Below are positions 33,664 through 40,095 of a stretch of DNA of 40,095 nucleotides, piece by piece. The translations under genes and the position numbers were made by a program. Position 1 is the stretch's first letter. Every line of letters starts with the position of its first letter. This stretch comes from Cupriavidus campinensis (GTDB lineage: Bacteria; Pseudomonadota; Gammaproteobacteria; Burkholderiales; Burkholderiaceae). A model generated the notes under the pieces. The model was not told where the DNA came from. It did no database searches and saw nothing but the letters and a program-made list of their open reading frames with translations. Location: positions 1 through 40,095 of the forward strand of contig NZ_CAJPVH010000049.1 in the NCBI RefSeq assembly GCF_905397395.1, written 5' to 3'.

Positions 33664-34574
33664 GCGATTTCATTTCCGATTACTGGAGTTACTACATCAC
33701 GGCCATCTCGCTGGTCGGCATCGCGTGGTGCGTGTGGCTGCTGTTCTCGCAGCGCCGGGTGCCCAAAAGCCAGGTTGTGACCGAGGATACCGGCCATGTC
33801 TGGGACGGTGACCTGCGCGAACTGAACAATCCGCTGCCGCGCTGGTGGATGTGGATGTTCCTGCTGGCCTGCATTTTCAGCCTGGGCTATCTGGTTCTGT
33901 ATCCGGGCCTGGGTTCCTACGCAGGCGTGCTGGGCTTCTCCTCGCAGGGCGAACTGGCTGCGCATCGCCAGGCCGCCGAGAAGATTCAGAACGAGATCTA
34001 CGGGAAGTACATGGCGATGGACGTCACGAAGGTCGCAGCCGACCCCGAGGCTCGCGAGATCGGCCAGCGCCTGTTCCTGAATTACTGCGCGCAGTGCCAT
34101 GGCTCCGACGCGCGCGGCAGCCGCGGTTTCCCGAACCTGGCCGATAACGACTGGCTCTATGGCGGCGACCCTGACACGATCCGTCAGACGATCGCCAAGG
34201 GCCGCAACGGCATGATGCCGCCGTTCGCCGGTACCATCGACGCCAAACTCGCCGGGGACACGGCCCAGTATGTGCGCTCGCTTTCGGGCCTGGCGTCCGA
34301 TCCGATCCGTGCGTCGCGGGGAGAAGGCACCTTCAAGACCACGTGCGCAGCCTGCCATGGGGCAAGCGGCAAGGGGAACCAGGCGCTTGGCGCGCCGAAC
34401 CTGTCGGACAGCGTCTGGCTCTACGGCAGCTCGGAAAATGCCATCGTCGAGGCGATCCTGAAGGGCCACAACGGCCACATGCCCGCGCACGAGGAAATCC
34501 TGACGCCCGAGCGTATCCGCATGCTAACGGCCTATGTGTGGGGTCTCTCCAACACAGGAGCGGCCGGACAATGA
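33660..34574 (+). CDS. ccoP: cbb3-type cytochrome c oxidase subunit III (di-haem cytochrome c)
   Basis: A 304-residue di-haem cytochrome c subunit. Two membrane helices (about 12-30 and 62-82) anchor a periplasmic part with haem motifs CAQCH (143-147) and CAACH (229-233), each followed by a distal methionine segment (GMMPPFAG and GHMPAHEE). NNPLPRWWMWMF near 55-68 is a strong CcoP mark. The start ATG overlaps the ccoQ stop; the longer frame upstream is within ccoO and ccoQ and is not used. Confidence 0.96.
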   Translation: MSDFISDYWSYYITAISLVGIAWCVWLLFSQRRVPKSQVVTEDTGHVWDGDLRELNNPLPRWWMWMFLLACIFSLGYLVLYPGLGSYAGVLGFSSQGELAAHRQAAEKIQNEIYGKYMAMDVTKVAADPEAREIGQRLFLNYCAQCHGSDARGSRGFPNLADNDWLYGGDPDTIRQTIAKGRNGMMPPFAGTIDAKLAGDTAQYVRSLSGLASDPIRASRGEGTFKTTCAACHGASGKGNQALGAPNLSDSVWLYGSSENAIVEAILKGHNGHMPAHEEILTPERIRMLTAYVWGLSNTGAAGQ

Positions 34575-34580
34575 TCAACA

Positions 34581-34615
34581 GCCCCCGGGCAGGGCGGCAA
34601 GCCGCCTGCCGGGGC
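34581..34615 (+). other. Intercistronic hairpin, ccoP-ccoG
   Basis: GCCCCCGGGCAGGGCGGC and GCCGCCTGCCGGGGC form a long stem with small bulges around an AA loop, starting 7 bp after the ccoP stop and ending 15 bp before the ccoG ATG. It separates the oxidase subunits from the assembly gene, probably lowering ccoG output. Confidence 0.55.
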
Positions 34616-34629
34616 GCGAGGAACACCAG

Positions 34630-36180
34630 ATGAACGCGCCCCCCAACGCTGCACAGCCCGTGGCGGACGACGCCGCCACGCCGGAGCCCTCACGGCCGGA
34701 CAACAGCCCGCCATGGCGCCCGGCAGCCGCGCCTCGATCCGGGCAGCCTGCCCAGCCCGCCCAATCGGCTGAATCTTCTGAAGAGACGCTCTACGAGGTC
34801 CGGCGCAAGATCTATCCGCGCTCGGTCACGGGCGCCTTCTCGAGCTGGCGCGTCTGGCTCGTCATCCTCACCCAGCTGGTCTACTACGGCACGCCGTGGC
34901 TGCAATGGAACAACCGGCAGGCGGTGTTGTTCGACCTCGGCGCCCGCAAGTTCTATATCTTCGGCCTCGTGCTGTGGCCGCAGGACGTGATTTACCTCGC
35001 GGTCCTGCTCGTCATCTCGGCCCTGGCGCTGTTCCTGTTCACCGCCATTGCGGGCCGGCTATTCTGCGGCTACGCGTGCCCACAGACCGTCTACACCGAG
35101 ATCTTCATGTGGATCGAGCGGCGCGTGGAAGGCGACCGCATCGCCCGCATCCGGCTGGACGGCGACCCGTGGAGCCTGCGCAAGCTGCGGCTCAAGGCGA
35201 CCAAGCACGCGCTCTGGGTGGTGATCGCCCTGTGGACCGGCTTCACCTTTGTCGGCTACTTTTCGCCGATCCGCGAGCTGGGCGGGCAGGTGGTTGATTT
35301 CTCGCTGGGGCCATGGCAGTCGTTCTGGATGCTGTTCTATGCGTTCGCCACCTGGGGCAACGCGGGTTTCATGCGCGAACAGGTGTGCAAGTACATGTGC
35401 CCGTACGCGCGCTTTCAGAGCGTGATGGTCGACCGCGATACCTTCGTGGTGACCTATGACGTAGGTCGTGGCGAGCCGCGCGGCAGCCGATCGCGCAAGA
35501 CAGACCGGCAGGCCGCCGGCATTGGCGATTGTGTCAATTGCAGCATCTGTGTGCAGGTCTGCCCGACCGGGATCGACATCCGCGACGGATTGCAATACGA
35601 GTGCATCGGTTGCGGAGCTTGCATCGACGCCTGTAACCAGGTCATGGACAAGATGGCCTATCCGCGCGGCCTGATCCGCTACACCTCCGAGAACGCAATG
35701 CGCAAGAGCCTGTCGGCGGTGGCGGCGCGCAGGCGGCTGTTCCGCACGCGGACGATCATCTACGCGGTGATCTGGTCGGTGCTGGTGGGGGGCTTTATCG
35801 GGTCGCTGGCGATGCGCGCGCCGCTCAAGGTCGATGTCATTCGCGATCGTGGTGCCCTGGGCCGCGAGGTCGAAGGTCGATGGATCGAGAACGTGTACCG
35901 GCTGCAACTGATCAATACCACCGAGGCTCCGATGCGCGTCCGGGTGCAGGCGACGAGCGCGGCGCTGCAAGGGCTGACCATCGAGTACGACAAGTCGGCG
36001 GAAACACTGGCGCCCACGTCGAACCGCTTGTTGCCCGTGCGTATCCGTATCCCTATCGACGACGCGCCAGAGGGTACGCACAAGATCCGCATCACGGTCA
36101 CGGGGGAGGGCGTGGACGATGCGCGGGAACGCGCGCAGATCCAGGAAGCGACCAGCTTCATCGTGCCGCGCGGCCTGTAG
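34630..36180 (+). CDS. ccoG: cbb3 oxidase accessory protein CcoG (FixG/RdxA)
   Basis: A 516-residue membrane iron-sulfur protein, shown in other bacteria to reduce copper during cbb3 assembly. The start at 34630 (MNAPPNAAQ) has GAGGAA upstream; the frame open earlier lies within ccoP. After a Pro/Ala-rich N-terminus come several membrane helices with the cysteine motifs CGYACPQTVYTE and CKYMCPYARFQ, then two 4Fe-4S clusters: CVNCSICVQVCPTG and CIGCGACIDACNQ. A final membrane helix (about 375-395) leads to an immunoglobulin-like periplasmic domain, the FixG_C region. All cluster cysteines are intact. Confidence 0.95.
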   Translation: MNAPPNAAQPVADDAATPEPSRPDNSPPWRPAAAPRSGQPAQPAQSAESSEETLYEVRRKIYPRSVTGAFSSWRVWLVILTQLVYYGTPWLQWNNRQAVLFDLGARKFYIFGLVLWPQDVIYLAVLLVISALALFLFTAIAGRLFCGYACPQTVYTEIFMWIERRVEGDRIARIRLDGDPWSLRKLRLKATKHALWVVIALWTGFTFVGYFSPIRELGGQVVDFSLGPWQSFWMLFYAFATWGNAGFMREQVCKYMCPYARFQSVMVDRDTFVVTYDVGRGEPRGSRSRKTDRQAAGIGDCVNCSICVQVCPTGIDIRDGLQYECIGCGACIDACNQVMDKMAYPRGLIRYTSENAMRKSLSAVAARRRLFRTRTIIYAVIWSVLVGGFIGSLAMRAPLKVDVIRDRGALGREVEGRWIENVYRLQLINTTEAPMRVRVQATSAALQGLTIEYDKSAETLAPTSNRLLPVRIRIPIDDAPEGTHKIRITVTGEGVDDARERAQIQEATSFIVPRGL

Positions 36181-36220
36181 TGCGGGTCATCCAGGAAACT
36201 ATCGACGCAAGGAGTAGGCA

Positions 36221-36448
36221 ATGACAGCGCAACAAATCAAGCCGTGGTGGAAGGAACCGTGGCCGTGGTTGTTGATGAGTGGCCCGCTGCTGGCGATGAT
36301 CGGCTGTGGCGTGACGATCTGGCTCGCCAATACCCACACCGACGTGCCGGTGCGCAATGCTGCGCGGCATGGGCTGGTGGTGGAAAAGCTGGATGGGTCC
36401 GCCGCACGCGCCGACGCCCATGTCAATGACACGGCGAGGCGGCCATGA
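36221..36448 (+). CDS. ccoH: Short FixH/CcoH-like cbb3 assembly protein
   Basis: A 75-residue membrane protein. WWKEPWPWLLMSGPLLAM and the helix that follows (to about residue 36) match the start of FixH/CcoH, which supports cbb3 oxidase assembly. The usual FixH periplasmic domain of about 100 further residues is missing; after RHGLVVEKLDG the protein ends in a low-information tail. It may be a naturally short class or a truncated gene. AAGGAG precedes the ATG, and the stop overlaps the next start (ATGA). Position right after ccoG supports the assignment. Confidence 0.75.
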   Translation: MTAQQIKPWWKEPWPWLLMSGPLLAMIGCGVTIWLANTHTDVPVRNAARHGLVVEKLDGSAARADAHVNDTARRP

Positions 36449-36690
36449 GACTGCGCTGGCTGATGTGGGTGATGTGGCCAGCGTTTCTGATCGGCGGCGT
36501 GGCCACGGCAACGGTGTTCTCGATTGTGGATCCCAGTGACCTGAACTTCTTCGGTCATCCGGTCGACGCGTCGCGCGAAGCGATCTACACCGTGGGATTC
36601 CTGTTGGCGTGGCTGTTCTGCGCCTTGTCGAGCGGCTTGACGCTCTACACCATGCCCACGCCGCTCAGCGATACCGATGAACTCGAGTAG
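36445..36690 (+). CDS. Small two-helix membrane protein of unknown function
   Basis: An 81-residue protein I do not recognise. It has two predicted membrane helices (about 5-27 and 45-68), a short loop with VDPSDLNFFGHPVDASREAI between them, and an acidic C-terminus. Its ATG overlaps the stop of the ccoH-like gene by four bases, so it is probably made with the cco assembly proteins. A role in oxidase biogenesis is inferred from position only. It converges with fnr 28 bp downstream. Confidence 0.75.
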   Translation: MRLRWLMWVMWPAFLIGGVATATVFSIVDPSDLNFFGHPVDASREAIYTVGFLLAWLFCALSSGLTLYTMPTPLSDTDELE

Positions 36691-36718
36691 CCCGCGCACC
36701 ACCGCCGGCAAGGTGGCC

Positions 36719-37468
36719 TCAGCAGGATCGGTTGTAGATCTGCTTGATGCCGGCCATGTCGATGAGCTTGACGTGGCGCTGGCGGATCTGGATCAGGCCC
36801 GCCTCGGCAAAACGGGAGAACAGGCGGCTGACGGTCTCCAGTTTCAGGCCCAGATAGCTGCCGATCTCCTCGCGGCTCATGCGCAGCACGAACTCGCTAG
36901 ACGAGTAGCCACGCGCCGACAGGCGCTCGGAAAGATTGACGAGGAACGCGGCGAGCCGCTCCTCGGCGCGCATCGAGCCCAGTGTCATCAGCATGACCTG
37001 GTCCTGCGAGATTTCCTTGCTCATCAAGCGCAGGAACTGGGTTTGCAGCGAGGGCAGGTCACCCGACAGCGCCTGCAGCTCGCTGAAGCGTACGACGCAG
37101 ACTTCGGCGTCCTCGAGGGCCGTGGCATCGGAGGCATGCTGCATTTCGCCAAGGCCATCCAGGCCGACGATCTCGCCGGGCAGATGGAAGCCGGTGATCT
37201 GCGAGCGGCCATCCTCGAGCGTCACGTGCGTCTTGAGCGTGCCGAAGCGCACGGCATAGACGGCGGTAAGCGGATCGCCCATGCGATACAGCGTTTCGCC
37301 CTTGTGCACGCGCACGCGTTCCTGCACGAGCGTGTCCATCTTCAGGAGGTCCTGCTGCGACATGCCTACCGGCAGACAAAGCTGACCCATCCCGCACGTG
37401 GAGCAGCGGGGCGAGATCTCGGTGACGGGAATGGAGGTAAGCAATTGAGGGCTCTTGGTGATGCGCAT
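36719..37468 (-). CDS. fnr: FNR-type oxygen-sensing transcriptional regulator
   Basis: A 249-residue Crp/Fnr-family regulator that binds a 4Fe-4S cluster and activates low-oxygen genes. All four cluster cysteines of the E. coli type are present: Cys22, Cys25 and Cys31 in CSTCGMGQLC, and Cys124 in EVCVVRF. The cyclic-nucleotide-like barrel covers about 40-150, the long dimer helix follows, and the helix-turn-helix near 195-215 is SREEIGSYLGLKLETVSRLF, whose E-x-x-S-R core recognises TTGAT half sites. The start MRITKSPQ is chosen by family length; the frame runs further upstream but into the divergent gene. Two FNR boxes lie in this window before ccoI and ccoN. Confidence 0.95.
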   Translation of the reverse strand: MRITKSPQLLTSIPVTEISPRCSTCGMGQLCLPVGMSQQDLLKMDTLVQERVRVHKGETLYRMGDPLTAVYAVRFGTLKTHVTLEDGRSQITGFHLPGEIVGLDGLGEMQHASDATALEDAEVCVVRFSELQALSGDLPSLQTQFLRLMSKEISQDQVMLMTLGSMRAEERLAAFLVNLSERLSARGYSSSEFVLRMSREEIGSYLGLKLETVSRLFSRFAEAGLIQIRQRHVKLIDMAGIKQIYNRSC

Positions 37469-37528
37469 TGCAGCAGGGGCGCGACAAGTCAATTTTACCG
37501 CGTGAAGTGACGCGGAAGCGAGGGACCG

Positions 37529-38287
37529 TTGCCATTTGGTGTGCTTTTCAGTGTTTTTATCGTTGCGTTGTTTGGTGGCGTCCACTGTGCCGCAATGTGC
37601 GGCGGCATAGCGATGGCCGCCGAGCAGCGCGCGGCAGTGCGCGTGCCAGTGACGATCCATCGCTCGCCGCGCGGCTGGCTTGTCGAACTACTGGCGATGC
37701 ACGCCGGGCGCCTGACCACCTACGCATTGTTGGGGGCCGTCATGGGTGCCGTAGGCGCCACCGTATGGAAGCAGGACTATCTGCCCGTGCAGCGATGGCT
37801 CTATGGCGCAGGCGGGGCGATGCTGGTGACGTCGGGCTTTTGGCTGTTGCGTGGGCGCAGCATGCGCGCGGCGCGCCTGGAGGCGCTCGCGGTGCGCGTG
37901 GCCCAGGGGGTAGTGGGTCGCATGGGCGCGCTCGGTATCAGGCTGCCCGCCGGCCTCGCCCGACATACGCCGCTCATGAGGCGCTTCGGCTTGGGGCTCG
38001 CCTGGGGAATCGTGCCGTGCGGGATGGTCTATGGGGCACTCGCGATGGCGCTGCTGGCCGGCAATGCGGTGTCCGGCGCGCTGGTGCTGTTCGCCTTCGG
38101 GCTGGGAACGCTGCCAAACCTGCTGGCGATTTCGGGGCTTTCGGGGTATGTGCGCCATTTGTCGCGCCGGCCGGTGGTCCGGGCCGTGGCGGGGGTGCTG
38201 ATCATCGGCTTCGGCATGGTGGGCGTGGCGCGGGCGGTCTGGCTGCCGGAGACCCTGGCGGCGCATGGGTTTTGCGTGGTGTTCTGA
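37529..38287 (+). CDS. SafE/TauE-type (UreH-like) membrane protein
   Basis: A 252-residue protein with about six membrane helices, of the family annotated as sulfite exporter TauE/SafE or UreH-like. The N-terminal GGVHCAAMCGGIAMA motif and the matching GLGLAWGIVPCGMVYGALAM in the second half, both Cys/His-containing and glycine-rich, are the hallmark of this two-repeat family. Members are often found beside cbb3 oxidase and copper genes, which suggests metal handling rather than sulfite export, but this is inference. The start is a TTG with GAGGG five bases upstream. It diverges from fnr with 60 bp between start codons. Confidence 0.82.
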   Translation: MPFGVLFSVFIVALFGGVHCAAMCGGIAMAAEQRAAVRVPVTIHRSPRGWLVELLAMHAGRLTTYALLGAVMGAVGATVWKQDYLPVQRWLYGAGGAMLVTSGFWLLRGRSMRAARLEALAVRVAQGVVGRMGALGIRLPAGLARHTPLMRRFGLGLAWGIVPCGMVYGALAMALLAGNAVSGALVLFAFGLGTLPNLLAISGLSGYVRHLSRRPVVRAVAGVLIIGFGMVGVARAVWLPETLAAHGFCVVF

Positions 38288-38923
38288 GGCAATTCCGAGC
38301 GGGGGGCAGCCCATCCGGGTTCGTGCCATTTGCCACGCCGGGCAGCGGGCGGGTTGCGGACGGGGCCGGGAATGCCATACAATCGCGAGAACCACGGTAT
38401 CGCGCCATGTAATTCCCTGGCGTCGCCGGGCCGGCATCCCTGATCTGGGATGCGTGTCCATGGGTCCGAGGCAGCATTGGCTTGCCGGATCCGTCCCCAC
38501 AGTTCATCCGGTTCAAAAGATCTGGTTTAAGAGGCCGGGCGGCCTTGTGGAGTGGTGGCGCAGGCGCAGGACGAAGCTTGTCCGGGCCGATATCCGTTTT
38601 TTCTTGCCGCCTTGGCAATCTGATTGTCCTGGCGAATGTCCGCTCCAAGGGGAAGGGTTCCGCCTGCGAGGGTAAAGGCGAGAGCGCGACGCAAGAGGTT
38701 CGACTCCCGGCGAAGCCAGCCGGATTCGGACGATCTCCTGCCGGAACGACCCGGCAAATCGATGCAAAAGAACGAAGTGCACCGCTTGGCTGCCTGGGCT
38801 GCGACAGGCTGCGAGTTGGCTGCGCAATGAGATGGCGGTGGCATCGGTACCGCTGTATCCGAAATCTCCAGTGCTCCGGGATTCGTCCGGGAGCAGGTGC
38901 AAAGACAGGCTGCACACAATCAC
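38288..38923 (+). other. Long non-coding-looking region before scpB
   Basis: About 640 bp without a gene I can support. Small open frames on both strands have no ribosome site or recognisable domain. It contains a good promoter (38354-38383) and, about 215 nt downstream of its start, a run of six T (38597-38602) preceded by short inverted repeats (GGAC...GTCC, CGG...CCG). It could carry a long scpB leader or a small RNA; no known RNA family was recognised. Confidence 0.5.
38354..38383 (+). promoter_or_regulatory. Sigma-70 promoter upstream of scpB
   Basis: TTGCGG (38354-38359) and TACAAT (38378-38383) are separated by 18 bp, the best sigma-70 match in this gap. Transcription would start near 38390, about 530 nt before the scpB ATG, which is unusually far. 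Confidence 0.5.
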
Positions 38924-39847
38924 ATGAATACCCAAGAGGCGAAGATCGTCCTCGAGACCGCGCTGATTTGTGCGCAGGAGCCCCTGCGCGTCAACGATCT
39001 GCGCCGTCTTTTCGCCGACGATGTCGGCGCCGACACCATCCGCGTCCTGTTGGACGAATTGCGACAGGACTGGCAGCAACGCGGTGTGGAACTCGTGGCC
39101 CTGGCCAGCGGCTGGCGTTTCCAGAGCCGACCCGAGATGCGTGAGTTCCTCGACCGGCTCAACCCGGAAAAGCCGCCCAAGTATTCGCGCGCCGTGATGG
39201 AGACTCTTGCCATCATCGCCTATCGCCAGCCCGTAACGCGCGGCGATATCGAGGAAATCCGCGGCGTGACGGTCAGCACGGACGTGATCAAGAAGCTCGA
39301 GGATCGCAGCTGGATCGAGGTGATCGGCCACCGGGACGTGCCGGGGCGGCCCGCGCTCTACGCCACGACCAAGGCGTTTCTGGACGATCTGGGGCTGCGC
39401 ACGCTGGATGAGCTGCCGCCGCTCGAGGATGCCCAGGCCCAGGTCCAGGCTGCCCTGCTGGACCAGCAGGCGATAGATTTTGAGGAAGTTGCCACGGCCA
39501 ACCCGCCGGCTGGCGACGAAGAGGCCTTTGCCGAGCCCCAGTCCGTCGAGACCGCTACCGAGGTGGTGGAAGCGGAGGTCGTGGCCGCGGCGGAGGGCGA
39601 CCATGGGGAGCCGGTGGAGACGGAAGCCCACGGCGCCAATACCGAACAGAACGACACGCCGCACCCGCAAGACAACAGCGTTGCGCAGTGGCCCGCCGAT
39701 GGCGGCCAGGACGACGACGCGCCGCTGGCCCACGCCAACGGTTTCCACGTGGACACAGCTGCTTCCTCCCCGGAAGCGGCCGACGATTCGGTCCGGGACG
39801 GCAACGCGCCGCATCCTGCTGAGGACGACGAACGCGTGTCCAACTGA
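38924..39847 (+). CDS. scpB: Segregation and condensation protein ScpB
   Basis: ScpB binds ScpA and SMC to form the bacterial condensin that organises the chromosome. The 307-residue product starts at the ATG MNTQEAKIV; an upstream GTG in the same frame (38897) is less likely. The two winged-helix domains occupy about residues 1-165, with ALICAQEPLRVNDLRRLFAD and the very conserved LAIIAYRQPVTRGDIEEIRG, then GRPALYATTKAFLDDLGL. Beyond residue 180 there is an acidic, Ala/Glu/Asp-rich tail of about 125 residues, much longer than in typical ScpB (about 200 residues in all). No scpA is next to it in the window. Confidence 0.93.
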   Translation: MNTQEAKIVLETALICAQEPLRVNDLRRLFADDVGADTIRVLLDELRQDWQQRGVELVALASGWRFQSRPEMREFLDRLNPEKPPKYSRAVMETLAIIAYRQPVTRGDIEEIRGVTVSTDVIKKLEDRSWIEVIGHRDVPGRPALYATTKAFLDDLGLRTLDELPPLEDAQAQVQAALLDQQAIDFEEVATANPPAGDEEAFAEPQSVETATEVVEAEVVAAAEGDHGEPVETEAHGANTEQNDTPHPQDNSVAQWPADGGQDDDAPLAHANGFHVDTAASSPEAADDSVRDGNAPHPAEDDERVSN

Positions 39848-39866
39848 ATAACACGCAACATCGATA

Positions 39867-40095
39867 GTGAATACTTTGTCTGATTCCGCTGAGCAAGACG
39901 TCCGGCAACCGGACGCGCCGGGCGATACCGGCGCTGCGCCCGACGCGGGCAATGGCACCGACGGCGCGCCGCGCCGCAAGGGCCTGCGCCGTGGCCTGCG
40001 CAATCTGGTGGCGTCGCGCCGCCAGTCCGCACAGGACCGCGAGGGTGGCCGTGCCGAGGGCGATGCCGCTACGCCGACGCAGGCCGACGCGCCGC
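39867..40095 (+). CDS. Start of a gene running off the right edge, probably rluB
   Basis: A frame open from the GTG at 39867 to the window end, 76 codons. It begins VNTLSDSAEQDV and is a disordered, Pro/Ala/Asp-rich stretch with a basic patch GAPRRKGLRRGLRNLV. No catalytic domain is reached. In related genomes scpB is commonly followed by the 23S rRNA pseudouridine synthase gene rluB, whose product there has a long disordered N-terminus, so this identity is an inference from position and composition. The start codon is uncertain and has no clear ribosome site. Confidence 0.5.
   Translation, partial: MNTLSDSAEQDVRQPDAPGDTGAAPDAGNGTDGAPRRKGLRRGLRNLVASRRQSAQDREGGRAEGDAATPTQADAP

Noticed and set aside
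38690..38725. tRNA-like GGTTCGACTCCCGG
   Set aside because: The T-loop sequence is present, but the flanking bases do not form a five-pair T stem and there is no acceptor stem, D arm or anticodon arm around it.
38513..40003. Reverse-strand open frame of 496 codons over scpB and its upstream gap
   Set aside because: It is antisense to the well-supported scpB and shows no conserved motif; length is explained by GC bias.

Overview
The window is GC-rich, densely coded bacterial chromosome. Its gene content and order (glnA-ntrBC, ugpBAECQ, odhA-odhB-lpd-zapE, ccoIS-ccoNOQP-ccoGH with fnr, scpB) point to a betaproteobacterium of the Burkholderiaceae, most like Cupriavidus or Ralstonia. This placement rests on family recognition and synteny; no database search was run. 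No rRNA, tRNA, CRISPR array, insertion sequence or prophage gene was seen.

Layout. 1-3.9 kb: HrpA helicase, entering from the left edge. 3.9-6.8 kb: a tight three-gene set of an exported beta-propeller protein, an exported NodB-type deacetylase and a membrane fatty-acid hydroxylase/sterol desaturase. 6.8-9.3 kb: an EI24-type membrane protein, a CinA-like molybdopterin-binding protein, a broken second copy of the EI24 gene's 3' end, and a reverse-strand rhodanese. 9.5-14.8 kb: nitrogen control, with glnA behind a sigma-54 promoter and two NtrC sites 30 bp apart, then a DUF4124 protein, NtrB and NtrC. 14.9-15.7 kb: a reverse-strand HAD phosphatase. 15.9-21.0 kb: complete glycerol-3-phosphate/phosphodiester uptake operon ugpBAECQ. 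21.3-27.0 kb: the 2-oxoglutarate dehydrogenase complex (E1, E2, E3), ending in a strong terminator, then the ATPase ZapE. 28.3-36.7 kb: the cbb3 oxidase locus, with assembly genes ccoI and ccoS first, then ccoNOQP, ccoG and a short ccoH. 36.7-38.3 kb: fnr on the reverse strand and a divergent SafE/TauE-type membrane protein. 38.9 kb to the end: scpB and the first codons of a gene that is probably rluB.

How the parts work together. The cco locus appears oxygen-controlled from within: fnr encodes a regulator with all four iron-sulfur cysteines, a perfect FNR box lies upstream of ccoI and a one-mismatch box upstream of ccoN, each spaced for class II activation. The glnA region is likewise self-contained, since the NtrB/NtrC pair encoded just downstream should act on the NtrC sites and sigma-54 promoter in front of glnA. 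The ugp and odh operons carry strong GC-rich hairpins between their first genes, probably tuning the amount of each product.

Most of the window is conserved core genome. The less ordinary points are the propeller/deacetylase/hydroxylase cassette with its altered deacetylase motif, the EI24 gene remnant, the intercistronic hairpins, the short CcoH, and a roughly 640-bp stretch before scpB that has a good promoter but no convincing gene.
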